64,000 bases of DNA from the NCBI GenBank assembly GCA_949357655.1, contig CASHTG010000001.1, positions 2,170,001-2,234,000 of the forward strand, given 5' to 3'. Position numbers and translations under genes: made by a program. Source of the stretch: Parascedosporium putredinis (lineage: Eukaryota > Ascomycota > Sordariomycetes > Microascales > Microascaceae). Below, in pieces: positions 22,501 through 36,960 of this stretch; the stretch's first letter is position 1; every line of letters starts with the position of its first letter. Below the pieces are notes generated by a model that saw only the letters and a program-made list of their open reading frames with translations, had not been told where the DNA came from and searched no databases.

Positions 22501-25500
22501 CCAGCTTGATCTATCACATCTGTGACCCCAAGCCATGTCAAGGCGGTAATATCGCAGGCCAGCTATATGTGGTGCTGTGGTGAGGGCTGGATTATGGCCA
22601 GGCAGAAACCAGCCCCTTTCTCAAGGACCATATCATTTCAGTAGTTCACTATTATGATTGTACCTTACTAGTAGATGGCGCGTCCCAGAGCTTGCTCAGC
22701 AATGGCGTCAATGATTTGTGACTCCAGGATAATCCGTCTCGATGGAATGCATACGGCATAGGGTGCGTGGCGCCCCGCGTGATGGAACATCCCCTGATCC
22801 CTATTCAATAATAGGCCCAAGCTCCCCTCGTTCACGAGAGATAACACTATTACCGACATGAACAGCATGTGTTCTGCTTCAGGCCATTCATTCCGCCGTA
22901 TCTCTGCATGTGATATGTCGGTTGCCATCGTCGGTGCTTAGACCTGATCAGTGTTGGTAGGTCAGAAAAGATATATTTCTGACAAATCGATTCCATTCCC
23001 TAGTTCTAGTTGGTTGTAGCTGAACAAGATACCAATAGGATAAGTGGTATTCTCTCGGGGACCAGTGGCCAACGAAAATCCGGCGAAGCAGGTTTTCTAG
23101 GCAGGCCCCCGGTTTGCCTAGACTATCAGCGAGAGGTGACAGGCCAGACGCACGCCTCCATCGTTCTGGCAGGGCAGCACAGGTGCAAACCTATCAATTG
23201 GTGATATCGCTCACGCCCCAGCACCCAGGAAACGTAGTTTCTGAGCAGGCAGACGGCGAAAGTAACTCTCGGAGGCGGCACTCGGAGGGCTCTGTGGCTT
23301 TTCTTTCAGTAGGTGGAAATATAGAGACCTAGCGCTAGATGGTCGCTTTTACATCCACCATCAACAAGTGTCCGCGGGGGTTCTAACACCAATCGTGGGG
23401 TTTCCTATGCATATTTCCAAATATGCGCCACTCGGTCAACGGAAGAGGGAAGACGTTCTACGCAGCTCCTCAGGGTATGGTGGCCTGGCCCCGTGGCCCC
23501 AGAAGCCGCCTTGCCAGCCCGGCCTAACCACCCACGAAGTTGGATTGGCGAGTTATTTGTCTTGGAACACTCATGGGGGTCTACGGGATCATTCGTGGAA
23601 CACACTCGTCGGGTTGTGCTCTCAGCATGTAAACGCATGCATCTCCCTTTGGCAATGTCGTACCTCTGAGAGTTCGTCAACTAACAATGGCGGTTCGAGC
23701 TATAGACGGAAATTCTTAGGCCCGTGATGTGTATAGGCACCGAAGTAGAGAACATGGCTCAACATATCCGTGATATTCGACCGCGGGGTATCGTTGGTAA
23801 CCGGTATCTCGCCGACTCCGATCCGAAGCGGCGATGGGGGCCACGAGGAATATGGCCGATAATTGGCTCGGACTACGTGTAGCTATAAGTCTATGGCGTT
23901 CGGTTTACTCTCTTGTGAAGTGCAACTTCTATTGCCCGCCAGACGGAGGTCCGCGAGATAAAGGCAGAGGCGTGAGCTTGGAGGTCTGGACAGCTCAGCC
24001 ATTATGTAATTCACCTCGGAAGGTGCATGTCAAGCTGCAGGTGCTTTGAGAAGCCGAGTAATACTAACTGTAAATATTACTATGTCGAGGCAAGCGCAGA
24101 ATGCGGTGGGCGGCGCTGCCTGACTCTCTTCTTCCTCCCCATCTGGTGAAATAAGGGTACCTGAGGCCCTTTCACGCTCATTGTTATCAATCAATGAGTG
24201 GGGGTTTTATTTTCCCCTTTGGTCCAAATACAGAATCCATCGTGGAAGAAAAAGGAAACAAAGGAAAAATTTTTCTTCCCTCCTTGTAAAGTTCGAAACC
24301 AGGACGATACCAGCCGCCGTCAACTGGAGGGAAACAAGGTTAAATTGCTGGATCAGGGTGGGAGAAAAAGCACGCTTCGACTATTCGATTCGTCGGGGCT
24401 TCCAAAACATCTTCCCCGTGATGAGAATCGGCTGCGCATCGTAGGGGCTCCAATCCATTCTACTGGTTATACTAATCACACGCCAGGGGTGCGTTCCCGG
24501 ATGCGTGGGAGAATTGCTGCCTTTGCAATACGACACTCAACAGTCCTGGAACGAACCTTGTTCTTTGCGTGACTCTCTCTTTTTCCTCTTCTTCCTACTC
24601 CTTTCTTCAGCACCCGTTGTTTCTTCTCTATTATGAAAGGCGAGAGGCTCTACCTCATCTCATGTTTAATCTTCAAAGAAAATACTTGAGTTGGACTGTA
24701 ATGGAGAGAACGACTGGCAGAGGTTAGTGAGGATCGATGTTGATGCATTGATGGGCTGACCTCCTGGTGCAAGCGCTAATCCCTGCGCACCAAGGCGCTG
24801 GGAGCTTCCCGGCGGTTGGGTCGGGATTAATTCGAATGGCTGATGGATCATCCACTAACGCCTAGATGGGACTTCCCTGTCAAGCCTGTATGTACATCGA
24901 TTTCAAGTACCTGCCTTGCCTGCTTCATTCCCTGCTAGCATCTCTGCTTCAGTTTCTGGAACTCGGATCAGGGGTCAAATCTCGTCTAGCACTCACTTGG
25001 CTCTCGTTGGCCACTTCGATATTGAAGTTCGAGCCGGCCCCTCTCATCTGGCTCTCCCCTCGCATCCTGAAATGCTGCGCAAACATCTTTTTGGCTTGAG
25101 GTGCACGGCAATGGCAATCCCCGCTGCTGAATTGGCCGATGCAAAGAGCAGCGGGCCTCGCTTGGGGCTTCTTGGGGCCTCTCCTTGCCCAAACGGCGGC
25201 ATGCGCCAGACTTTGCCCTTCCCTGGTTGCGCTAGTACTGACCAAGTGGGCCAGTCTATTGATATCGGAATCTTTTTTGAGGTGGTGGAAAGGGGGCGAG
25301 GGAGACGCGCAATGAGTTCATCCCTGCCGCTAACAGGGTAGTTTCCGGATGTGGAAGGCGGAGAGAAGCCAAAGAAGGATTTGCGAACCAGTGAGAATCC
25401 GGCATGAGGACCCAGCTCGCTGGACTGGCGCCTCTAGGTGCATCCCCCAGACTTTTCCACTCTTCTCTGTTCGCCTTCGTATTCCTACTCTGTATTGTGC

Positions 25501-28342
25501 AGGAGATCATTTCCTTCTGGCTGGGTCCTGCAATCTTGCCTCACACCAAAACAGCCTTAACCCTGCTTACGTCTGCTTGGGCACAATGATCATTGTGGGA
25601 TTGCAAGTCCTTTTTCATCTCCCTGACCTTGTGTCACTGAATGGTTTGGGCCTCCCTGAAAGGGAAGGCACGAAGCAAAAGAAACAGACAAATCGTCAAA
25701 GAAGACAAAGAAAAAGAAAAAGAAAAAACACGCCACCAGCCAGTTCGCGTGGGTCGCGTTTGAAGGCAAGCCAAGGGCCGTTGGTTTCATCGATTGATCA
25801 ACCCCATGACGCAAGGCCCTCGTTCGTTTGCTTGTCTGAGATTGGCGTTCCCCAAAACTTCCCGGCCTCTCGGAAGGCGCCCTTGAGGCGTCCTAGTTCT
25901 CGTTGCGACCAGCCATAAGCTAGCTGGGATAGTTCGCCGCCGCCCATCCCTTTCCTTTCGTCCAGCCACTATTTCTCCAAACCGTTCTCGGCGGCTCTAC
26001 ACTACTCGAAGACGAGTCGGCGGTGGGCACGCGGGGCCGGACAACGCTTGTCCTCGGCGAAGTACCACTTGGGGAGGGGAAACCAACACAGGACGATCTC
26101 TCCCTAGCGGAGGGAGACGATCCTGAGGACAGAGAACGACGGCGGCCCCTTGGTGGTGATCTCAAACACCTGGCCCCATCCGGGACCAGTTCCTAGTGCC
26201 AGACTTGGTGGGGGAACCGGGCTTGAGAGCACCCCACCCGTCCACTCGGCTCCTCCCCGTTAGATGGGGCCCCCATCGACCTCGTGGCTAACGGTGGGGT
26301 GGGAAAAGGGGGGTGGACTCCCAAGGATGAAGTACCTCGAGGTCTTGTTGCAAAAATGCTGAGATATCTGGCCCACTTGGTCCCTTGCTCGACCTTGGAT
26401 TGACACTCCGGATTTATCGGGCACTCTAATATCGTGCTACCACATCGCACAAGCCGGCGAAAACGCGCAAATGACAGCGGGCGCGGGATGGTGAGTAGAA
26501 GCCGGGTGGCAAGATGGCACACCAATACTTTACACATTTCGTCTTTGTGGCAGGCCGGGGAGCCTCTAGCGGGGCCGGTATTCCGTTTGAAGTGTGATTG
26601 ATTCGTCTGCTGATTGCACCTTTGGGAAGAAGCGCGATGAAATTGGGGGACAAACAAAGGGAAAAAAGTTTTCTTTCTCTTTTTGCTTCTTTTCTTTCAT
26701 TTTTTTGGTGGAAGCAAAGAACTTGGCTTTTCTTCCTCTCTGTCTTCCCCGTAAAGACCACCCCGCCCGAAAAAAAAAAAAAGGGATCACAGCATGTTTG
26801 GGATGACGAAACAGGCCACACATCCATTGTAAGAATAATAAACTGCCCAGTTCGCGATGCGAGGTGGAAGGGGGGCAGAGCTGCCGCCCCCTTTAAAGAC
26901 GATTGTGCCCCTCTGAGTGATGGGATGGAGGACAAAGTTCTCTGACTAGTGAGGCGCTGAATGCCGTGGGCGACTTGGTTTCTGTGCGCAACCTCTTTAC
27001 CCACTCGCACACGCCCAAATGGGCTTGGCGACGGAGAGGGGGCCAAAAAGTCTTGCGCTTTGAAGTTCAATCAAGTGCTGACCCACGGTTCACAAAGCTC
27101 CAATAACTTTAGCGGGCCTGCCACTTGGACCGCGAGGTTACAATGGATTTAGTACTTTGGGCGAGTACCTTTGGTGCACCTTGCAACTTTCAATGTTCAA
27201 TGTTGTGTGCTCATTGTGGATGTTGATTGATTCGAGAACCAAATCGGCGGACGAAGCTGACTAGTATCCAATCAGTCGTGCCTCAACCAGTCGTCTTGAG
27301 TCTTCTCCATACATCTCTATTTCTGAAGGATTCAACTCCTTTCTTCAATCGCCTCAGCATGAGGGAGTCAACGACGGGGCCCTAAAACTCCCTCAAGCAG
27401 AATGACAAGGGCCGGGATGAGCCATATTACTTGTATGCTTGGCCAGGCCTTGTTCGCGGTCTTCCAAGTATGTACTCGTTTGCTTTCCAGTCGGTCCAAT
27501 GGCCCGAAGGAATGGAAAAAGAAATCCTTCATCTATTATCTTGCCCGGATCTTGTAGGATCCTGTGCCTCCCTGGGACCGCCGGACAGTCGAGGCGAGGG
27601 CACCCAGGTTTGAGGGGGAGGGGGGGGGGGGTGGTGTTATCGGCATCATATCCGGGGAATAGGGGAGGATTCTTCTGTGGTGAGGGCCCAGGGCTCTGGG
27701 AGAGAGCTATGGAGCCACAGAGCGTCGATGCTCCAATCTCGGACCACTCGGTCGGAACCTTGGCTGTTCGAAGCCATCAGACTTGGTCCAAGCTAACTCA
27801 AGATCCCCTTCCCCCGCCATCTTTCTTTGCATCTGGATGTTTCGCCCAGACGAGGAGGACTTCGAAGGGAGAGCACTCCCCTCTATATCCACCGGCGTGA
27901 ACGCGGGCCACGCGGTTGGCCTCAAGTGGGATGAGGATGAGGGTCGGGGAACTTCCCAACCAAGGGAACTCGGGAGTCAAGGACTATAATACATCATCAA
28001 CTCCAAGAAAGATAGATTTGGGAATTGCTTAATAATGAATAGGTCCATCTCATCTCAAGATGACCAAGGATAGTAAAATCGGGGGCTTGTACATACATAC
28101 CGCCACCACCTTCGGTCGAGACAAGAGTGGCCCACCGCGGATATATGGACTATTTGCACTGGGAGGCGCACGAAGATCAAAGATCATGAGGTGCTTGCAA
28201 AAACGGCGAGCCCAGGATGTCTCGAAGGCTCTCCCATTGTATGCTTAGACCGAGGATCGCTTTTTTAAGAAAGATCGTTGGTTCTTATTGCGTTTCTCCT
28301 CACGTTGCCCCCATTTCTTGCCCTATTTTCCTCCCTTCTCAA

Positions 28343-28364
28343 TCTCTCTCTCTCTCTCTCTCTC
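28343..28364. repeat. (TC)11 microsatellite
   Basis: Uninterrupted TC dinucleotides in the gene-free stretch. Confidence 0.95.
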
Positions 28365-30054
28365 GTTCTTTTCTTCAAATATACAAATGGGTAGCCTTTC
28401 CCCTTGCCTTGCCGACAGGCGGTATTAACAAAAGGTTGTGGCGGGCGAGGATCGCTGCTAGGACACCGCCTTTTCAAAAGACACCCCACGACAGGGATTC
28501 GTGCACTCATGACATGATCGAAATTGGCATCGACATCGGATCCTTCAGACGGTCGGCTGCCGAAGAGCGAGCTAGGGGAATGCGGCAGGGTTCACTTTGG
28601 TTGGATAGTTTATTAGACCTACACCCCGGGGTTGGCGGAGAATGCCGGCACTCTGCAACTAACGACATTGGAACGTGGCGGCGCAAAGGTACGTACAAGC
28701 CCGAGGGATGCTGCTGACGAGCTGTTGATGTCGTTACAGGTGACGAAGGCATTGTCTCGGGAGCCAACATGTTGTCTCATTTCAGAGCTTCGATATCCAC
28801 CCTCGAACGAGGGTAAAACACCGTTCTCAAAACCCTTCGGCTCTTTTCCTGCGTAGTATTCGCTAAGAAGGAACAGCCAAGTCTGAGAACCTCTGCACCA
28901 CACCGTCACGGCATGTTAGAGGTCAACATCACTAACCGCAAGCCAATGCAGCTTTGATTTCCAAGCAAAAGTCCGTGGATAGGAGATGGGCGGCCATTGT
29001 TCGCGTGTTCCTCCACCCATCGTGCACGACGACGATGAGCACTCAGTTGCAAGCGGCGGAATACTTGTATAAAACGTCTTCATTTTTTTTATCATCACTT
29101 TCGCTCCTTCTTTCTTCTAGATCATGGGTGTCTGCCTGCCTGCACAGCGAACAGAGGTCGCACGGCAGTTACCACACCCTTTTGTCAATGGCGTAGAATA
29201 ATGGAAGGGGTCGGGCCTTCTTCTGCCTCAGCAACCCCCAGGTTGATCCCACATTGAAGCCAAGGCCATTGCCAAGTTTGGCATAGTTTGACGCTCGCCA
29301 CGAGGGAAACGAGCTGAGCAATCTTGGATTGACTGGGCCCTCAATGCGACCTTGGCTGTGTCGTCAGCCCCTTTCTACACGAAAGCGGTTGTTGTCTTAC
29401 CATTTTAAGTCGACCGCTTTGCCAATTTAGCAAGTCTCGAAATAAACGAGGCCCTGAAATGGTAATTTTGGTCCACCAGGGCGGTGATGGCGGAATTGGA
29501 CAGAATGCAACCAAGTGAGGTGTCAAGAGCTCAGCCGGTATTGACAACTTACAAGTATCGAGGCCGAGGCCGTGGCCGTGGCTGTCAATTCACAAGATTA
29601 CAAATGGTTGTGGAAGGCGTCGTACGTTCCATCCATAGAGCGATGACGACCCTTCGTATTTTCTTCATGGTCGACGCCGCAGGAAGGCAAGACAAGTGAC
29701 AGTCATTCTCCTCAAATGGTAGAAAGAGTGGGAGGAAGGAGAGGGCTAAAGCGCAATGGATTCATGGTCAGGAGCTCAAAATATGCACGAATTTCCGAGT
29801 GGGGGTCTCTGTTTTCGGTTGTTTTTTTTTTCTTTTTCAGTTCCTTTTCCTTCTTTTATTGGGCTCTGTCATTCCCCCAAATACCTTCGTCGTCCCTTAT
29901 CAATTGAGTCGATCTCTTATCTCCTCCAATTTCCCCCATTGGCCTAATGTACCCTGACCCCCTCTCCCCACCTCTGCTGACTTGTCTGTCCCTTAAAGTC
30001 GGTGTAAGATGCAACCACCCGTGGATCTTTCTGGTGGCGATGAGCAAGGACACC

Positions 30055-30058
<4 letters not shown>

Positions 30059-30098
<40 letters not shown>
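30059..30098. repeat. (GA)20 microsatellite
   Basis: Twenty uninterrupted GA units; a likely length-polymorphic marker. Confidence 0.95.
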
Positions 30099-30102
<4 letters not shown>

Positions 30103-33100
30103 TGGCTACCTGAGCCTCCATCAATCGATGCTGGATGAAATCGTTCAATATCCAGCGGCCAGGTTGGCTATGCAGAGATAATCGCGGGGTCCTGCAGCAT
30201 TCATCCATAGATGTTACCAATTGGTCTTACATCGGTATTGAGGCCGAGATGGTATAATTAGATTGGCTTGAAGGACCACCGCCGCCTTGTTCAGGTCTCG
30301 TCATGGCGGTCCAGGGCAAGGATGATCGACGCGCCAGCATCAGTCGCATGAGCATCCGAATGCCTGCGGGCAGTGCAGTACAGTGCAGCGAGGCGATGTT
30401 AGACACACAGGGCGATGGATGGGGTCTAGGCCTAGGACTTGAAGCGACTAGCCCGGGTACTCGAGTAATATTCAAACGGCCGATCGGTCAAGGGAGACCA
30501 AACCCGGAAAGAGGAAAAAAGAAGAAAGCAAAAAGAAAGAAAAAAGAAAACAAAAAAGAGGAAACAAACAGTGATGTAACTTATCAAACCGTTCGGCTCC
30601 ATGTCCAAACTTCATCATCTCAGTACTATGTGCCCTCTCAACATCAAATGGGTCATTGGGCTCCTAGATCATTGTGGTGTCAACCCACCCCACACATAAC
30701 ACATCCTAGAATCCCGCTTCGTGATGTATAAATCCCCGACAAAACGTGCACGACCTACTACTTCCTTTTCCCTTTACGAGCGAGAATGAGACTCTGCCTG
30801 CACAGTGTCCTGCAGCATCCTACTGCGTTTCCTTTATTAACCCTGTGGGACCGGAACCATGCGGCTCGGATCATTCGAGTGACGTCGACAATTTGTGGCG
30901 GCAGACTCGCAGTAGGGTGTACTAGTGGAGGTCGGTTGGGATCGCTGAGACCCGAAGGGCGGGCATGAGAAGTCGAGGGGTAAAGGGTGTCACCGCTTCT
31001 TAGCCTGGGTCTCGTTGGCGGTCGAGCGTTAGGAGAAAAAGGCGGGCCAGGCTCTGCTCCGCGGTGCTAACGAGGTAGTGGCTGGGCTGACTAGCTGTCC
31101 CGTTCACAACCGACACACCAGTATTAGCTCCTCTCCGGCCGGTCAGCCGGAGAAGAAGGTCGTCCTGCTCTGTTTGGTAGGCCCATCCCGGGCGCTGGGG
31201 GCCAAATGATCTCGGGTGTCATCCATCATGTTGCATTCGTGAGCCACGTTGTTTGACACCAGCCTGATCGGCTCCCCGAGCATCACTAATTCTCGTCGTT
31301 CAAGCTCATTTGGAGTTGGTGGGGTTGCCAGCGTGCTTAGGCCAATGAAGGACATCTCTTCGTCTTTCGGCCACCTGCGACCGTGCCTCCCTCCTCGTCG
31401 AATTGGTCAACCCATCACCGAACAATGAGCGGTTCATCCACACTGCCTCGAGACCCGGGTCCATTGACCGCCTTCAGGTGTGGAAACTCCGAAATATGTG
31501 CAAATGATAATAATGGATGTGCAATGACTTGGCTGCAGGTCACTCATCCGCCATCCTCCATCCTTCAAGGCGACTGGCTTGGTCACCTCTCCTCCCTTGC
31601 CCTTTGGCCATTCATTTTTGGTTTTTCTTTTCAACCGTCCTTCTTTTTTTTTTTTCTTTCTTCGCCCATGCTGCAGGGACCAACAAGGCGCTTCAAACCA
31701 GCACCAGGGTCCACTTAGATCCTACATGTACTCATTGAAAAACTTGGTAGTTTCGGTTACGACCTGCCTGCACGGAAAACGGGAAAAGAAAAACAAAACA
31801 ACATGAAGAGAGAAGAAAGTAAAATAAAACGTCGAGCGGTGTTTGCCCCTCACCTCGAGGAAGTCCGGCTTCCGAGGGGGCACGACTTTCTCGGGCATCT
31901 TCATCATTTTACTTGATCGAGGCACTGACAAGTCGTGCTTGCCAAGCCAAGTTCATTATCCGATTTGTCCGGGTGGCAACCTCCAGTCAGTATCTGGAAA
32001 GGGAACCTGTCGGAGATTGACGCTTTGTTCTCGTCAAACAGCGTCCCAGACAGTCCAAGAAATATGGTTAAGCATTGCGGCATGGCGGCGATGCAATTGA
32101 TGCATTTTCGCTGTCTCTTTTCTTTTTTCTTTCAACTGTGGCGCGTTTTCGTTTCCCAACAATAACTCACCGTAGTGGGTAATTTGCATGAAGCGGTCGG
32201 TCACATATTAACTTTTCCTTGCGAATGACGAACAAAACTTCGATAAAAAAGTAAAGGGGCGAGGCAGAGGGAAAAAGGAACAACGTATCATAGATCATTT
32301 CCGCTTCATGAGGGAGGAACCACCTTTGCGTCGGCGCCTCGTCTACCCCCAGTCATGGCCTTTGTTGGTTGTAGACTTCAATGTCTCAGTATAATAATCC
32401 AGCTACACTACGAATGTCGTCTTCTCGCCTTGATTACTATCATCAATCCCTTGAGGCGCCTGGAACAAATGGAGGCTCTGGTCCCGCTCTCGCAGCGACC
32501 CCTCCTTCCACACCGCCTCGACGTTGGCAACACTGGTGTCGTTTAAACACTAATTGCGAGCACAAATTTTCCTTGGGTGTGGCAGAGCCCCATCCTCTTG
32601 TGGAGATCGACTCTTAACACACCGGAAACTAGACCTGGGGACGGCGCACCCTTGGATGCAATGTGTTGGTCATGGTTTTTCTTATTCTTCTTCATCATCT
32701 TTTTTCTTCATCTTACCACGTCGGTAATGTGTTCGGCGGCTCATACATATTCAAAATGTAGTGGACTGTTTGGCTCCTTCTGATCAATGTGAGATCTGTC
32801 ATTCCATGCCAGATTGCAATTATGTTTGCCAATGCGGGGCTGTCAGTCCCCAGTCGCCCCTCCTTTCCTTGGGCACTTGTTCACTTGACCGACCACGTCA
32901 AGGTTGAAGCAGCCGACAGGCCAACCTATTTCGCGAGCCGGAGCCCGTCTCCGCTTTGTTGTGCGTCCTGGGGATTTTCCGCGTCGAACTGCGCGGAGCC
33001 AGCAGGTAGACGAGCAGCTCCTTTCTTTTTCTCTCTTCCTCCCCTCTCACTCCCCTCCCTCACGCTCCCTCCTAAAGCCGCGTGCAGGAGTGTCGAGTTC

Positions 33101-34052
33101 CTCGGGGACAGGTGGTGAATGCATTTGCAGAAATAAGGTCAACAGAGTGGTTGCATCGCGGGGGCTCGCGGTGTCATTGTCGTGCTCGCACAGCCGTTGG
33201 GCTGACGGAAGAGGGGGCAAGGTGTCGACGACGAGCAGTTAAATGTTGCACAACCACCACCGACGCGCAGATGCACATGATGGGCTCCTTCGGCTCAAAC
33301 TCCCTTGGCAGACCAGCGACTGGGACCCGAACTTTTGTCTGACCTTGTCCAGCTGCGTAAAATACATGTAGTTGGCTTGCAGGACCAGGCACGATCTTTT
33401 GCGCCATACCTTCCGCAATGCTCCAGTAGAAGAGGGATCACAACGTGAGTCTCGGCCATGCAAGTCTCCCACATTCAGAGTCGGGCCCGAGGAATGGAAT
33501 AAAAAGGGGGCCAGCGAGGAGTAATACAGGTACACTAAACAAAGAGGGTGGCATGGGGGAAAGAAAACAAGAGATGGGAGCTACAGGGGGAGGGGGTTTG
33601 CAATTCGTGTGACTGAGGACGAGATGCGGAGCTCGCTAGGAGAATCATTGTTGCGCTCGTCGTTTCTCACGCAAGTAGGGTGCCGTGCCGATACAACCTA
33701 ACGAGCACGCGTGGGGAAAGGGGAGGATGAGGATCATGGCTCCCCCTCCGAAGCTGTTATTAGCGGGAATCTAATAACCATCAATTGATGCCGTTCGTCC
33801 ATCCCCAGTCGTTCGGGATTCGTTGGCGTGACAGACGTCAGTCAGGGAGGAGCTACCAGTCTGGGGCAGGATCGCATAGGCACCCTGACACCTCGGGAAC
33901 ATAACCGCAAAACGGGCGCAATCAACTTGGCCCATAGAACAATTGAATCCGAGGAGACCGCCCTGAATTTGGCGTGTGGATGAGAGGCCGGACAAGATCG
34001 ACTGATAGGACCCCGTACCCACGAGTTTGCTGTATTATAATTTGAGGCCGTC

Positions 34053-34086
34053 GAGAGAGAGAGTGTGTGTGTGTGCGTGTGCGTGT
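34053..34086. repeat. Compound (GA)n(GT)n microsatellite
   Basis: A GA block runs directly into GT units interrupted by GC (GTGTGCGTGTGCGTGTG). Confidence 0.95.
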
Positions 34087-34849
34087 GAATGGGATGCTTG
34101 CCAAGGTGAGACCCAAGCCGCCTTTGCCATCCCTTTGAGGGTATCTTAGGAATCAGGGCTTCCCATTCGCAAACCGTCCCGTCGCATGTTTGGGCGCACA
34201 AGAAGATGGGGAAAGGAAACACCAATACGTGGAGTTCGCGTCTCGTCCTGGCGCAGCCTAATACTCTTGTTTGACTGCGCGCGAGTAGGTGTTCATGATG
34301 ATTGACATTGACATGCTCATCGGTCCCCCAACTACCATGTTCATTCATTGATGGACTCGACCCCCCTTGTCTAAAGATGGTTGGGACTTGGGTAGTGATT
34401 GCCTCTTGCGAGTAGGACTTATTTCAGTGAGATCCAGCAGTCATGACGAGCAAGGGTGGAGACACCCTCCGTCGGCTGTCGCACTTGTACGAAGTATTAC
34501 AGATGGCTCCCTCGTCTCATAATGCCGTCCACCATCACGTCCAACCGGTCAACAAACAACGGGGTTTCACTTTAATAATGGTCAGTCACAGCACAGCGAG
34601 AAACCCCTCCTTCCCAAGAATGGGAAGACTCAAGATGGAGATGAGTGGGGCAAGGCCGCCAATCTCGACTTAAGGGTTAATTGAGGCAACAAACATGGAC
34701 GCTTGCGCGGAACTGTGACGAGGATCGATGGCGTGCCGCCCGGGCGGACCGCTTCCTCGTGCACTTTGCAACCCCTCCACTCCTCCTGACCACGAGCAGT
34801 TAAATTGTAAAGAAGATTACTAGTGCGCCTTGTTGTGCCGACCCGACCG

Positions 34850-34910
34850 CCTTTTTTTTTTCTTTTTCCTTTTCTCTCTCTCTCTCTCTCTTTTTTTTTC
34901 TTTCTTTTTT
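34850..34910 (+). repeat. 61-bp homopyrimidine tract with a TC core
   Basis: Only C and T occur across about 61 bp on the + strand, with an internal TC dinucleotide block and T runs at both ends. Such tracts can form triplex structures; no function is visible. Confidence 0.9.
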
Positions 34911-36239
34911 GGGGTTCTTTTTCACTACTGGTAATAATCTGTACACCCCCACATCTAACCTTGGAGTGGACGCTATTTTTTGATCTACCTGTCTGGAGCC
35001 CCCCTTCTCTATCTCGCTCAGGTCCCGTCGCCCTTTCCAAACTTGGATGACCGGTGTACTGCCTTGCTCTGCCCTGTTCTGCACCATTTGGTGTGGTGGA
35101 GGCTGCCCACGCCCAAGTGCACCTTGAGTACAGGACGGGGTATACCTTCCTCGATCGGACTCCACGAGACCCACGCACATATCAGGGAGTGGATGCATCG
35201 GCACCTGGGAAATAATGATACCCCGTAGGGCTTCTCAACTAACAAAATACGACATCCCGCAGGTCTTGAAACGACTTTCATTGCCTACCTGAACACTAAG
35301 ACATTTTTGGGGTTTCTTTTCTTTTTCCCCTCTTTGCCTTCCTGCTGTGCAGACCTGCGGAAATTGCCCTCACAATACTGATGTGCAAGCTCTATTTGAT
35401 GGCCGCAATATTACGTTCTGCTTCTCTTGCTGGCACCTGTCATTCCCACCGAGAATGCTTCCCACCATTATTAATGAAGTGACCGATCAACCGTACATGG
35501 AGTCGCTCAGGTTCCCAATCGATCCCAGTGACCCTTCCGCTAGGTCCTCTGGTCTTCCTCGTTTTACATGACCACCTGTAAATCGCCTCAATGCCTCCAT
35601 ATCTGACAAAATACGGGGCCATTGTCTGGCCGAGGGCTGATTCTCGCTGAAGAACCTCGTGATGCACCGTAGGAATGGAAATAGGAGGGTGTCAGTCGGT
35701 TACCGCTGTGTCCGCTGGCACTGACTACAAAACTGTAATCGATGTGCTATCATCGTCACGCTCTTGAGCCTCTTCGCCGGCATGAAGACCAATCCCCCTC
35801 CCCCTTGCCCAAAGAGACAATGATTCCTCTTCTGTTGGAGAGAGGGATTTTGGGTGGCAGGACGAGGTCAGCGCTGAGGATCCAACACCCCGCCCCAAAA
35901 CAAAAAATGAGGGCACATAGACATGGGAGGTACGTACTGAATGGCCTCAAGTGCCCAAGTGCTGAATCCCCTTTCTTCTTTCCCATCACCGCTACCCCTG
36001 TCGCCCCACTTGATGGTAATTAGCTAAACATACCCTCCCTTCAGTCGCACACGCCCCTGGAGGTTTCCCCGGCTGGAATTCACCCCCGGAGCTGGTCCAC
36101 GACCCCGACCGTCATGCCCGAAAACTTGGAACCCTTCTAGTCCCTCCGCTAGCACCTCGAGCTAACATCCCCATTCGTCGCGCTGAACTGGCATTTCCCC
36201 TCTAACGAAAGGACTAGCTTGACCGTATGTGCAAAGATT

Positions 36240-36250
36240 GTACGAAGTAC
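36240..36250. repeat. GTACGAAGTAC motif, copy 1
   Basis: An 11-bp near-palindrome (GTAC arms around GAA) identical to the copies at 59567 and 62190. It is followed directly by a long pyrimidine tract, about 1.2 kb upstream of the MFS gene. Confidence 0.85.
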
Positions 36251-36835
36251 CTTTTCCTTCTTTCTTTTTCTTTTCCTTTTTTTTTTCTCCCCTTGCCAGC
36301 TTTCCTGGGATAGGAACACTCTCGTACAAGGGCCTCTTTATTTTCTTTTTCTTTTTCTTTTCTCCTTTTAGCCCGCTCCGTCAAGGATGTTTGCTTATCC
36401 CTTGGTCATACAAGTATTGTTGGTCTCGTTCCAGTCACCGCCATCTTGGAGCCAAGTTATTTCCACAGCCGAGCATGGCCCTGGTGACCTGCCCCGTTCA
36501 TCTGGCCCCTACCACTGGGCATGGGTTTAAGTTGGGGCCAAACCTATTCGTGTTGGGCAAGGTAGTCCTTGTCTGTCAACCGATGGGTGTTTACCTTTGT
36601 CCTGGGTTCCTTTTTGTGTCCTATTCCCACTCCCCTGACCCTTTGCTTCTTCGAGGAGCTTCGTTGATAACTGGTGTCCCCCCTTCCCCTTGACACCAGA
36701 CTCTGAGACTCCCGTCCACACAAGTGCCTGGCCATCAACTAGTATATGTAGCCATCGCAAGCCACATCGTCAACCCATCGATCTTCTCATCTTCTCTTTC
36801 ACGCGCTCTTCAAGACTCTCCACCCATCCATCCTT

Positions 36836-36868
36836 TGACACTCACACACACACACTCACACATACACA

Positions 36869-36913
<45 letters not shown>

Positions 36914-36960
36914 CTATACACACACGTACACACATAGACACACAGACATACGTCCACATC
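36836..36960. repeat. (CA)n microsatellite region with (CA)21 core
   Basis: A long CA-rich block with a pure core at 36871-36912 and interrupted flanks (CACACT, CATACA, CACGTACA). It lies about 450 bp upstream of the MFS start. Confidence 0.95.
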